Origin: Dasypus novemcinctus | Taxonomy: Eukaryota; Chordata; Mammalia; Cingulata; Dasypodidae | NCBI RefSeq assembly: GCF_030445035.2 | Contig: NC_092216.1 | Coordinates: forward strand, 14,385,405 to 14,449,404 | DNA: 64,000 nt | Reading direction: 5' to 3' | Shown: in pieces, positions 1-11,759 of the stretch | How the letters are laid out: the number at the start of each line of letters is the position of its first letter | Position numbering within the stretch: the first letter of the stretch is position 1 | The notes under the pieces: model-generated | Database searches by the model: none | The model's input: only the letters and a program-made list of their open reading frames with translations | What the model was told of the DNA's origin: nothing | Made by a program: the position numbers and the translations under genes

Positions 1-540
1 AGTAATATAAGGAAAAATCTTCAAGACCTTGGAGTTCACGGTGGTTCCTTAAATGTGTTACAAATAGAAAAACAAGAAATGAAGAAGATAGATGATTGGA
101 TTTTTTCAAAATTAACTATTTTGTGCATCAAGGACAGCATCATGGAAATGAAAAGACAACACACAGAATGAAAGAAAAATGTTTGCCAATCACAAATTTG
201 TAGTGGGTCTAAAATCCAGAGCATAGTTTTAAAAACTTTAATCTCAAAAACTAAAAGACAATAACTAAATTGAAAAAACAGCAAGGTGCAGAAGACGCCT
301 TGACATTTCTCCAATAAAGATCTTCAGAGAAGATCCACAGTTATACGATCAGTGATATTAGTCAGATGGCAAAATGCAACTCAAGCAACAATATGATACC
401 CCTTTAGACACACTCAGTTGATTATTATTTTTTAGAGAAGGGAAAATACTTGTTGAGGAGGATACAAATTGAAATTCTTATATAATACAGGTAGACATGG
501 AATATGAGTTTCATGGTTCTTTTAAACCAAAATGCCTTCT
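1..540 (+). mobile_element. L1 ORF2 3'-part fragment
   Basis: The text follows the sense strand of the L1 ORF2 C-terminal region (phrases equivalent to 'gacagcatcatggaaatg' and the following cysteine-rich part), full of stops and indels. It is cut by the window start and its right edge is approximate. It is old and non-coding. Confidence 0.7.
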
Positions 541-1014
541 TGGATCTTAGGGCTGTAAAAAATAATATAACCACTGGTAGCCAGTATTTTTGTTATGATA
601 AAGAACCAGTATTTACTCTCCTTTGATTTTTCTTCATTTGGGATATTAATTTAGTTGTGCATGCTGCTTGTTCGTTGTTCTAAATTTTAAAGTAAACTTT
701 CTAGCTCAGTAAACGCTACATCCATTTTACCCATCAATGAATATTATATTCTGCATGTATAACCCAGGATTTCCATTTTTAATTCTAAAGTCTCTATTAC
801 ATAAACGCTGATATCCTTCTCCAGAAATGTACACTTTTTGCCCTAGAATTATTCATTTTGTCATAGCTGTGGGCAATCTTTACATAACATGCCTTCTCCC
901 TAGAATTAGTTATAGTATTATTTCCCCCTAGAAACAATTTCTGGCTTTATAAGTCTTCAGTCATCTTTCTTGGGATGTGCTGCAAAGTGTTTCATTGTGG
1001 AAACTTGAGTTCTT

Positions 1015-1037
1015 TTGTTGTTGTTGTTGTTGTTGTT
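1015..1037. repeat. (TTG)n microsatellite
   Basis: Seven and two-thirds perfect TTG units. Confidence 0.95.
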
Positions 1038-1597
1038 AAGAGTGTGAAGTCTCCTAAAGTACTAGTTCTGGGCTTCTCTTTTGTGTAATATACATCTGGA
1101 ATTGTAGCAATGGCATCCCTAACCTCAAGTTATATGCATGTGGAAGTTTCCTTCAGCCTATTAAAAACCTGTATTTTTGGTTATGGTTATTATATTTCAC
1201 TTACATAAATCCTGATTTTCCATTTCTAGAAAGCGGACAAGATTTGCTATCTGTATAAATCTTGATCCCTTTATATACCATGATGCATAATCCTTCACCT
1301 CTTTCCTCCTTATGTAAAAATGCAAATTTACTGACTATAAAAGATGAGGGTGACTTCTTGCATGGATGTGGGCTTTTGATTTTAAGATCCAAGTGTTCTT
1401 GCTCTGCATGCATTACTCTTGCATAAATTCTGATTCTTTCAAACTACAATGTGGATATAATCTAAAACCACACCAGAGTTGCCTACTACTCCCCTTGTTA
1501 TTCATGTGTAAACCTTGCATCTAAATATCTTATTGTTGGGAACAAATATGGTTCAACAACTTGAGTGCCAGCTTCCCACATATGAGATTCTATGTTC

Positions 1598-1640
1598 AAT
1601 AAAAAAATAAAAATAAAAATAAATAAAAATTAAAAAAAAC
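1598..1640. repeat. A-rich (AAAAT)n tract
   Basis: An A-rich tract of mixed aaaat/aaaaat units. It could be the decayed tail of a retroposon lying just upstream (about 1,540-1,598), but the body was not recognised. Confidence 0.7.
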
Positions 1641-2374
1641 AACTGACGAAAAAAGAAGCCAAAACACCAATCCTGTTGTCTTGCTTCTTTCAGTAAACAT
1701 GCTCTACTTATGGTGGATCAAGCCAATTTACCCCATGGAAATGCATGCAGAGTTTGGACTCCAGCTCCTTCTGCCCTCAGGCTCAATAATGTACACAAAC
1801 TTCTTATCTGTATAAACCTTATTGACCTTCATTCTCTATGTCAGATTCTTAGCAATATAAATTCTACACTTCATGCTCATTGGAAATTAGGAAGATCCTT
1901 CTTTATAACCTGATCTTCCTTCTCTTCATCCTCAAATAAAATATGGGTTTCCCATTAGAATAAATACTGCCCACTTACTTCTTTGGATATGACTAAAGGT
2001 TAGCTATCCGAATTATAGCCACTAATGTTTTTGACATTTGATAGGTTTGGGTGATATCGGGATGTACAAATTTTCATTTGTATATATTAAAGCAAAATTC
2101 AAGATTCCATTTTTATACCCATACTTATCCTTTAATGGGGATGTGTCTTGCCAATATGAATGTAAACTTTCTTATTGTTTGGACAGGGATGATTATTTCC
2201 AATGAACATAAACTCTTATATCATAACTCATGCAACATGAGTACAACCTTATAATTGCTTTCTCATATATGAGCAAGTGTTAAAGTGTTAACACCTTCTA
2301 CCTTGAATGTGAATGTGAGTGCTCCAAATTAATAGTCAAAGGGTTTAACTTGAATTCAAATGAAACTTTTACAG

Positions 2375-5037
2375 TCCATCCATTAGGCCATGGCAGAACA
2401 TAAAATGCCCTGCATATGTCCCTGCCATACCATTCAGGACAACTCCAAATCACAGAAATGGCCCCATATCACATGTCTTCTTCTCTCTCCCTGCCTTCAG
2501 CAACACCTGTGCTCACTGTCTCCATGTCAATGATACAATTTATGCCATTGCTAGAGTTCTACAGCATAATACCAGCAAGTCCATTCCAGTCCATAATCTA
2601 TTCCTCCATCCTGGCGACCATAGGATGGCAATATCCACTCCAAGTCTAAATCAAGAGGATGCATAGATCTCACATGGCTGATGGAATTGATTCTCTTGCT
2701 TGCAGTTGTAGAATCTCTCAGTTCCCTGATGTGGGGGTTGACCAAACTCAGCTCCCTGTTACCTGATATGCATAAGTCCAATGATCTGGAGAGTAAGTGG
2801 TACAACTCTGCTGAGACTCAGGGCCCAGCTGGCACATGGGCAGTCCATAGACCCAGGCCTCCTGAGCACACACCAACCACAGCACCAACTACAGGTTCAG
2901 TAAAAGTGACAGAAGAGGCATATGAAGAGAGGTCACATCTGAGTCCAACTCCATCACACCCAGGATCACAAACTCCAAAGTAGGGCCCACTGGCAAGGCA
3001 CTGAACTCTAGGGACATCAGCCATGACAGTAGAATCTGTGTGTCACCATAGTCCTCAGGATCACCAGTATACTGGGGTTGTATCTACTTTGGCTGTCTCT
3101 GGGATCCTGCTGAGGTGTGCATAATTGTGACCCCTCTGATAACCTCCTGACTTACTTTGAAGTCTCTTAGCCATATAAACTCATTTGTCTTTGCAATTTA
3201 CCCCTTTCATTCCAGGTCTTTATCTAGTTGCATCACCAACTCTGATTGATAGTAATCCCTTGGTGCCAGGGAATCTCATTCCCAGAATCATGTCCCATGC
3301 TGGGGGGAAGGTAAGTATTTACATGCTGAGTTTGGCTAGAGAGTGGCCACACTTGAGCAACATGGGGGCTCTCAGGAGGTAACTCTTAGGCACCCTGCAG
3401 CTCTAGGCCTAGTTCATATTTCAAGCACTCAGCCTCATAGGCATAGTCATCTTTATCAAGGGCCCATCACTGAACTATCCTTCATTAGTCTTTGCCCTTG
3501 TCCTTGGGGGATTGTTGCTATTCCATTGGGGAATACAACAGAACTCTCCCAAGCGAGGAACTCAGCACTCTCTCAATTGTTATGCATAACTCTTCCTACT
3601 ATGACAATACCCACTGAATATCCAAACATGTCTATTTAGCCTATATACCTGCCCTGGAGAACTTCCTACCACCCGGGCATCCCCCACCAATGATACCCAA
3701 AACCAATGCTCCCCACTGCCACAGTCGATCCAAAACTTCTTCAAAAATGAAGTCTAATATATTGCTGAATTTATCCAGCAAGAAAATGAAATAGTAATGA
3801 TACATTCAAAGATTAGAAATACAATAATTTAGAAAAACTAAAATAAGTTTAAAACTTAAGGTATTAGAAAATGAAGACTATCATAAAATCTTTTTTTTTT
3901 CCCAATGTTTTGCCTTTCATCACTGTTGGAAGTTAGGTTCTATGTGGCCCAAGCAATCTCTTCTATTCCTTCCTCATTGTCTACAACTTTTTTTAAAAAA
4001 TTTTAATTCTGTCTTCAAAAAAGATTTAGATCACAGTAAAGTAACATATATAATACAGGGGACTTTGATATATCCAGTGCAAAACACTTTTCCCCCTTCC
4101 CCAGCAATGATCCTTTTACATGTGGATGTTACATTTCTACAGCTCCTGCTCAGACATAGAAACATAGCTGCCAACCATAGTTCCATTATGATTTACATTA
4201 TGGTTTGTATTTTACACTGTACACTTTTCTAAAATTTTGGTTACATTATAGCTTACATTATGGATTACAGTTAAGACAATTCATTTGTAAATTTGTGGTG
4301 GAATTTAACATGGACTATATCCATTGTTGCATGATGTTGTGGAACACTTCTATTGCCCCCCAGTTTCACAATTTCCATCTATTCAATTTCTTTCTTCTCC
4401 TCCCCTTGGGGACAACAGTTACAACCAAGAAGCAGTGCTTGAAGGTCAAGATTCATACATATTGCAACAATGCTGAGGGCTTGACACACTAGTCTGTCCT
4501 CCCCTATTGGAAGCAGCCATGCTCTTGAGAAACACCCTCCCTCTGTTTGAGAACATCAGGTCTCCCCAGGGTGGGAGTACAACACCTTCCTGCTCATTGT
4601 ATGGGTCTCCACCCACTGATATAACACACTATGACAAGATGAGCACTCACAAACTCCCTAGAACCCTGTCCCAGGTGTGCCCTGGGCCAGATGCCCCCTT
4701 TCAAATGCCTTAAACAAGTAACCCTTCCTTATTATATTTTCTAAAGCATTTTCTCAACATTATAGTTTCAACCACGTAATTGACAATCTCCTGTGTTTGT
4801 ATGGTACCCCAATGGCCCCTGCTTCCATAGACCATCTGAACCATCCTTCCAACCCTAGCCTCCTCAAGACTACAAAGCCCCACCCAATAGTATCTCTATG
4901 CCCCCACCTTATCTTTTCATTACACCACTGCTTACCTCCACTTTACCACAGCTTTCAACTGTGTAGGCATCAGCTCACAACTTTCCTTTCCCCACCCCAT
5001 TTCAGTAAGCCTATCATGCAGTCTTTAGCCCTCTGAG
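2375..5037 (-). mobile_element. L1 long 3' UTR, antisense
   Basis: This is the reverse complement of the long L1 3' UTR seen in sense at 56.7-59.4 kb. Shared landmarks are the reverse complement of 'gttgtcctgggtggt' near 2,440, a CT-rich segment near 4,390 and the start of the UTR near 5,030. No ORF2 coding sequence is attached, so it is a 5'-truncated copy or a fragment. The short ORFs in it are not genes. Confidence 0.75.
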
Positions 5038-5040
5038 ACA

Positions 5041-5300
5041 GCTTGATTTGCTAGGGACTGAATGAGAGCCTTACAGGAAATAGGTGGGGAGAGGAAGTTT
5101 AAGACAGGGGATAGGGATATTTTTGGGTGGGGCCTTGCAAGCTTTAGGGGGCTCGGATTGGGAGGATGGGTCAGATGGTCCATGGAATTGGGGAGAATTT
5201 TGGGGAAAGCAAGAGAATATGAGAGATTGTCAGGTACATGATTGAAACTGTAATGTTGTGAAAACTCTTTAGAAAATATAATAAGGAAGGTTTACTTGTT
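5041..5300 (+). mobile_element. L1 long 3' UTR start, sense, head-to-head with the preceding copy
   Basis: It begins with 'gctagggactgaatgagag' and runs in the same order as 56,690-56,980. It is therefore the same UTR segment as 4,740-5,037 but inverted, giving an imperfect inverted repeat centred near 5,039. Confidence 0.65.
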
Positions 5301-6524
5301 TTAAAAGCACAAATGCTATAGGATTGAGTTTTGTGGACTAAATATATTATATAAACTCATAGAAATAATAATTAGGGCATAGGTTACCAGAAATTAGAAT
5401 GAGAGTAGGGAATGGAAAGCTGATGGTAAATCTATGTAGATATGGTTAAAGCCTTCTTTGTAAATCTTTGGAAATGAATGGAAATGATGAGAGCCTATCA
5501 TTGTGTTAGTGACTAGAAGAGCTATCATATAGGTATGACATTAGTTGAAAGCGAAAGCCTAAGGTAAGTATATTGCTAGAAGGAAAGCTTAAAAATGTAA
5601 CATGGGACTGTATAACATAATGAAACCTGAAGTAAAATATAAATATGGGTGATATTCCATTTATATCACTGTTTTTGGGAAATATAAATTCATATGAACG
5701 AGAAAGAAGGAAACAGAAAAGCAGCTATGTATGATAGGGAAGCAAAGAAAGATTGATTGGTGAGGAGTTTTGTTTCTTCTGCTTTTGTTTGTTAGTAGAT
5801 TGTTATTATTACTGGAATACTGAAAATGCTTTGAAAATTATTTAAGTGATTGTATAGAATGTATAACTGTGATTATACTGAATACCAATGATTGTGCACA
5901 TTAGATGGACTTATGGTTTATTAACATGTGTCTTTAATAAAATTTGTTAAACACTAATGGAAGTGACAAAAACTCAAGGCATTTGATTATTTTTATCTTC
6001 TCTAGGTGCTAAGATTTCTCAGTTTTGAAACATTTGAACCCCTTTATCTTTTGGAAGTCAAACTTAAAATTAAAGGGTAGGTGTCATCCTCATTTGTGGA
6101 ATTTGGGAGGAGGGGGTAAGGAATGAAAACATTCTAAAATGGACTGAGGTGATGAAAACACAAATACTGAGAGCCACTGAGTGTACATCTGTGATGGACT
6201 GCACAAATTTGGGACTATATAACACAGTAAATCCTGTGGTGGATGATATATTGTGGTTTACCATATAATTATATGAACTTTCTCACATGAATTACAGCAA
6301 ATATCTGATAAAAATACATGCTCCTAATAAGAGGATGGTTTATGGGGAAAATACACCTAATTTAAGCTATAGACTGAAGTTAAAAAAATGTGCTTTTATC
6401 AATTGTAGCAACCATTCTACAACAATACAAAAAGTTGTTGGTTTGGTGATGTATGAAAATCCTATTTGTTTTGCACGATTGTTATCTAAATTCATAATTT
6501 CTTTTAAAAATACAAAAGAAGTAA
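5300..6524 (+). mobile_element. Diverged L1 3'-end sequence
   Basis: Phrases such as 'aggttaccagaaattagaa' (about 5,383) and 'gactatataacacagtaaa' (about 6,212) match the older L1 3' UTR type also seen at 60.0-60.5 kb. Probably more than one fragment is present; boundaries are loose. Confidence 0.5.
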
Positions 6525-6985
6525 GAATGGATATAATCATCCCAGGGTTGAATAGAATGCAGGACTAGAGTATGGATTACAGTGGACTTAGTGATATTCT
6601 ACTATGGAACTATTGTGATTAGCAATGGAAGAAATTTTAGCTTTGATGAGGAGAAAGTGGCCACAGTAGCTGCTAAGGCTAGAGAGAAGGAACAGAGATA
6701 TGATGTGGGGGCATTTTCAGGACTTGGAGTTGTCCTGGGAGGTACTTCAGGGACAGATGCTGGCCCACTGGGTTGACTGGGGGAGAGTGTAGACTACAAT
6801 GTAAACCACTATCCATGTGGTGCAGCAGTGCTCCAAAATGTATTCACCAAATGCAATGAATGTTCCATGATGATAAAAGAGGTTGTTGATTTGGGAGTTG
6901 GGTGAGGGGGGTACGTGGGTACCTCTTATATTTTTTGAATGTAACATTTTAAATAAAATAAAGAGAGAGAAAACAAAAAAAGAAA
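6525..6985 (+). mobile_element. L1 3' end with A-rich tail
   Basis: Terminal part of the long L1 3' UTR in sense orientation, ending with 'aataaaataaagagagagaa' and an A-rich tail. It is nearly co-linear with the copies at 16,489-17,050 and 28,544-28,704, whose target duplications show that this is the true L1 3' terminus. Confidence 0.75.
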
Positions 6986-6989
6986 TTAG

Positions 6990-7830
6990 TGCACTAAAAC
7001 CTGAATATCTGACTAATATTTTTATCTTAAAAAGATGACATCATCAGTCTGTAGGGTAAAGTATGATATATAGTATGTCATTGACTTTTTTTTGATTGTT
7101 GATTCTATGTATTCAAATTTCCAAATATAATTTTATTTTGATTACTTTATCTTTGAATTTCTTGAGTTTTTTTTCTATGTATGTGACAGGAAGTATATAT
7201 TGCATCTATTTTATTTTGTATTTTAGCATTTTATACCCTTCCTCTTTTTCTCACTCAATACTTTGGGCTTATGAAATGTGACTTACATATTATTAACACT
7301 GCCATTATATACTTTGTTTGATTTTTTTTTTCCCTAAATGGTGCCTAACCCTTTTATCTTGATTTCTTCTTTTTTCAATGTATGCTTACTTCAAATATCA
7401 TAAATAGATTTTTAGGATCCCAAGTGATTTGTAATTTACTAAGGAAATTGGAAACCTAAAAACCAAAGAGGTCTCACTCACACCCTCAAGAGCGAGCAGG
7501 GAAGCCTTAGGCTGGCTCTCTGTACACCTGGGGGATGGCTGAAGGAAACCCACTCCCAGGTGAACTCTGTCAGCGGACGACTGTGGCTTAGAAAACATTG
7601 TGGGGGAATTCTTTTGGCAACAGTGGCAGGTGAGAGTCCCTAGCACAGGGTGCCCATCGCGGGGGGATGTGTGGGGATGGGTGCACCTGGGACATGCTGC
7701 TAGGGAATAGGAATGTGTTCCTGTGGTCACTGGGTGTTGTCTCAGTGGGCGGAGATGCACGCAATACCAAAGGAAAAAAGGCAAAGAAAAGAGGTCTCGG
7801 TGTAAAATATGGGTTTCAAATTTCTGGAGC
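6990..7830. other. No gene seen; GC-richer block shared with 10.2 kb and 27.5 kb
   Basis: 6,990-7,420 is AT-rich without a recognisable element. 7,440-7,790 is GC-richer. Its part 7,665-7,760 resembles the minus strand of 10,210-10,345 and, more weakly, the plus strand of 27,490-27,580; a shared core is 'gaatgtgtt' followed by 'tgttgtct'. The overlapping ORFs here look fortuitous. Confidence 0.35.
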
Positions 7831-7849
7831 AAATTTCCATAGCCACTTC

Positions 7850-8325
7850 TTTGGATATTTGTATAAGTTTCTCAGTTGTGTAGCCCTGGCCTCCTTCTCA
7901 TTTCAGTAAGTTTGAAAGGTCTCATGTGTATAAACCCCGGCCTACTTCCTTCTTGCACATAGGTATGATCTTCCTAGATAAACGAATCATGTTCCTTCTG
8001 TGCATTTGGTGTACCTTCCTAGCTGAATATTTCTGGGGTTCCATTATTCTTGAATATAACTGCATTCCAATTCTTTGCCTGTGAATGTGAGCACATAAAT
8101 TCAGGCTTTTTTCTTAACTGGATATAATGCTAGTTTTCCTGCTATATAAACCTAACTTGAATGAACCTTATACTCAAGTGCGAGCTTCTTAGGCTGATGA
8201 GGTCTTGAATATTGATCACTGTTATTTGATATAGACTTCCAGAATATATAAACCCTGAATTACCTTTTTGTATATGGCTGTGAGCTTCCAGCTACTCAAA
8301 TGCAGGCTTCTGTATTTCCTAAACT
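7850..8325. repeat. Decayed TATAAACC minisatellite block
   Basis: Irregular repeats near 7,866, 7,930, 8,145 and 8,247 share the order TATAAACCC-tgg-ttcctt-tgagcttcc. The best unit (from 7,930) is 49 bp to the next similar start. No coding potential is seen. Confidence 0.5.
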
Positions 8326-8329
8326 AGTA

Positions 8330-9460
8330 TTCTTTTTTTTTTCCATTTTTCTTTACTTTGAAGAAGCTTTAGATTACATAAATGTTACATCAAAAATCTG
8401 GAGGATTCCATATACTCTACTCCTTCCCCTCCCATGCTTTTCCCCCATTAACACCAGCTTTCCTTAGTGTGGAACATTTGATAAAATTGATGAACACATA
8501 TAGAAGCATTGCTACTAACCATGGACTACAGTTTGCATCATAGTTTACACTTTGCCCTGCATAGTTTTATAGATTATGATGAAACATATGATGGACTCTA
8601 TTCATCATTACAATGTCATGCAGGGCAATTTCAATGTTGCCCAAATGCCCAGTGTTACATCTATTCCCCCCTCTCCCTTCCCTCTGAACCTCTGGTGACA
8701 ACTGTCTTTATGTCACTGTTACAAGTTCTTCCATTTCTGGAATAGTAATGACTAGTCCATAGATGCATTCCCATCTTATGTTCTGTTTGTTCCTCAATCT
8801 TCAGGATTTGGGGATGGTGATGCCCACTCTCCTTCCGATTGTGGGGGCTTAGATCCCGTGGGGTAGATGAAGGGGACCATCTTGCTCACAATTGTAGGTG
8901 GGCATTGTCCATCATTCACCTTGTGTTAGCTGTCCTTGGTGAGTGCAATGAACTGTAACTCTGCTGAGATTCAGGGCTCAACCTATGAACAGCTAGGAGG
9001 TTTAAGTCTCTGGGACATAGATTAAATGGGTATAGCGCTAACTGTGGGTTCAAGTGTAAGGGGTAGAAGAACCATATAGGAAAACTATAAGTGAGTCTAA
9101 CTCTGAAACCCTGGACAAATGGGCCATCATATATTCCAAGGAAAGGCCCAACAACAGCATGCCAATTCTCTGGGATTGTCTGCCCTGCCTATAGTGTCAA
9201 GATGTCTCCAGAACCTACAGGAGCTCCTGTGCTTTGGGCACAGTTTGCTGTGACATTCAGTGAGAGCCTCCTGAGACATGCATAACCATAAGCTCTGGAA
9301 TGAACTCTCGATTCCATTTGAAATAATACCTTAGCCATAAAAAAAAACTCATATGCATTTAATATTTCCCTCTTCCACGGTCTTTTTCCCAAGCATTCCT
9401 AGTAGTCACTTGCTTATAATCTCTCAGTGCCAGGGAGACTCACCACCAGAAACCATGCAC
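8330..9460 (-). mobile_element. L1 3' UTR, antisense, split by a solo LTR
   Basis: It starts with a T-rich tract (antisense poly-A) and runs through the typical antisense L1 3' UTR ('acattttgataaaattgatg'-type text near 8,470). It is interrupted at 9,460 by the ERV LTR and resumes at 9,929. Confidence 0.7.
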
Positions 9461-9922
9461 TGTTGGAGATTTGGACCCGAAGGGTATCGGGAATGAAAGA
9501 AAGAGAAAAAGGATAGTGAAATAAAGAGAAAGAAAGGAAGAAAAAGAACGAACGAGAGAGCTAGGAGCAGGGTGTCTGCTAGTAGAGACTCATCAGACAA
9601 TTTGTTGTTTACAAGGGGCTGTCTATATACCCCAGTCTATGTGACAAGCAGCAACACTTAGCCTACATGACAATAAGCAGCAACAGGCACTTAACTATCA
9701 GCATTACTCATAGTCTAAGGAATTAAAAAAAATCTTATCTCAAGGTACAAAGTCTAAGTGTTCTATTTACTTCAAAAGGTATGTGCTCATCTTTTCTTTC
9801 AGCCTTTAACAGCTTCATCCTATTTGCCAGGAACTCTTAATTACTGCATTCCTTAGGTTGCAAGCATAGCCATGGAAACAGCAGTCTCTCCCTGTGAGAC
9901 CACTATGCCTCAGTTTGCAACA
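9461..9922 (-). mobile_element. Solo ERV LTR (class II type) with 6-bp target duplication
   Basis: The 462-bp element is bounded by TGTTG...CAACA and flanked by perfect ATGCAC duplications at 9,455-9,460 and 9,923-9,928. A 6-bp duplication is typical of class II (betaretrovirus-like) ERVs. The minus orientation is inferred from a TATA-like stretch at 9,622-9,631 on that strand followed by a T/C-rich R-U5 ending near 'cttcgggtcc'. It sits inside an antisense L1 3' UTR and has no internal viral sequence, so it arose by LTR-LTR recombination. Confidence 0.85.
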
Positions 9923-9928
9923 ATGCAC

Positions 9929-10385
9929 CAGCCTGGGGGAAGATACTGAGTTTATATGCTGAGTTTGGCCAAACAGGAGGCCATATTTGAGCAACAAGGA
10001 GGCTTTCAGAGGGTAACTCTTAGGCAATATGTATCACTGGCTAAGTTTCCATTTCACAAAAAAGTTCATCCGTGCAAGCATCAATATCAAGAGGTTGGTA
10101 TATTGGTCTGTCCTCCTTTGCTAGGCACTGCCCATGTACTCTAGGGACTCTTGCCACACTATCAGAGTGAAGCAGAAGTACCCAGAGTGGGCATCCAATA
10201 TCCCTTCAGTTATTGTAAGGATCTCATCCACCAAGACAACAACCCATGAGCACTTGAACACATTCATGTTCCATAGAGGCATGCCCCCACCACCGCCCCC
10301 CACCAGTAATCCTCCCCTGCACATTTGCAACCCATCTGCAGTCCAAAATCTCCCCCAAAACAAGGCCAAATAAGAAATAAAATAA
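9929..10385 (-). mobile_element. L1 3' UTR, antisense, continuation after the LTR
   Basis: Resumes the L1 text interrupted at 9,460 ('agtttatatgctgagtttgg', equivalent to 3,320 and 45,316). The part 10,210-10,345 carries the GC-rich block shared with 7.67 kb. It ends in an A-rich stretch. Confidence 0.6.
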
Positions 10386-10429
10386 AATAATTTTTAAAAA
10401 ATTAAAAACAAATATTGCTTAGTTTCTTT

Positions 10430-11750
10430 CATCATTGTAAGATGTTCCCTTAGAACCTATTCTCCTGCATATGAATGCAATCTTCCTAAACTTTATAATC
10501 CCTGGACCTTTATTTCTTGACTCTGAGAGAGTTATTCTAGGTTGTTATTCTAAGCTATTTCCTCTTTGGGTGGACCTGGACACTCCCTGTGGTACAGACA
10601 CAGGCTGCTTTTGCCTTGTATCTAGTGTGAGTTTTAGAGGTTATGCTCTATCCCAGGCTCCTGTATCATGGATGCTCCTAGCATCCTGGCCTGCACACTT
10701 ATAGAAGGCCAAATCACAGAGGCAAACAAAAGGGTACTGACAGCTTATCTGCATGGCTGGTAAGCACAGTGGGCATGCAACTGTGTAGGTACATGCAGCA
10801 TGTTAATGGGTACAGTGATAAAATGCAGTTAGGTTAGCTTTTATCTTTAGAGAACACCCATCCCAAAGCATCAGAATTGGAGTACTCCCATCTCCACAGT
10901 TCAGATATTACAGAAAAGCTAGAGTAATCTGAAAGAGGCGTCACCCATCAAAAACCTGGCTTGCCTAGGTTTTTGCCAGACTCCACCCTCAGCTCATGGT
11001 ATTGTGTTCCTCAGGGCACACCCCTGTGTTGTTAGAATTGGCGAGTGTAACCTGGAGGCAGGGACTTCTAGTCCACGGTACACACCCTGATGGAGCTGCT
11101 GGTCAGCTATTTGACCGTCAACAAGACTTACTCACCTCTCAGCCTCTCCTCTCTTCTCTGCAACCTGAAGACTGAAACTTATGTCTTCTGCATACCTAGA
11201 TGTGTCAGCGATGCTCTGAGAGCCCCAGGAAACCACGAGGCCAAGAGGTTCAGCTCCTGCTAGTTTGCACAGAGAACGACACGTTCTATGTAGCTCCTGC
11301 CCACACCCCCAGCCCAGCAATCATTCTGGACATCGTATTTAGTGGGTACCCCAGCACTGCTCTGAGCCCCACCTAGTCCTAAGCCTAATGGATATTCAAG
11401 CCCATGGAAAAGCAAAGCAGTTTCCATGAAATAGAGACAAAGCCCCAGGGTGCAGCCCCAGAAAGGCGTCCCAAAGCCAGCCACAGTGTTTCAGCAAGAG
11501 CTTTTTGTTTTCATTTTTTGCATCCTAAGAGAAAGGCAGTGGGGATCCAGGCAGGTCCCATCCTCTCTCAAGGAAGAGGACGGCAACCGGCAAACAGGAT
11601 TGGCCAGGCTGCCCACTTGTGAGAACAAGGGGCAAAAGGTCCCCGTCGTGGCAGGGCTGGTAATGGCCACAACATCAGATACTCAGAAAACGTCTGGGGA
11701 AGGGAAGGGCAGGCAGCAGGCACGCCCTGTCAACTTCGGGAGGGTACTGG
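10430..11750. other. No gene seen; one decayed monomer then rising GC
   Basis: 10,455-10,545 holds a good copy of the TATAAACC-type monomer. The rest is unassigned; GC content climbs from about 11.2 kb toward the CpG-rich block. The short ORFs on both strands overlap one another and show no recognised domain. Confidence 0.35.
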
Positions 11751-11759
11751 ACTAAGTGT

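Larger units (their letters stand above)
560..2350. repeat. AT-rich DNA with decayed ~45-50 bp TATAAA-type monomers
   Basis: No gene is visible. A loose motif recurs here: (c)tgtataaacc/aatcctg, then ttccttct, then an ATG-containing stretch, then agcttcc. Clear instances lie near 1,247, 1,808 and 1,851. The same motif occurs near 7.9, 10.5 and 14.3 kb. It reads like an ancient minisatellite or satellite monomer. Two simple tracts interrupt it, listed separately. Confidence 0.4.
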
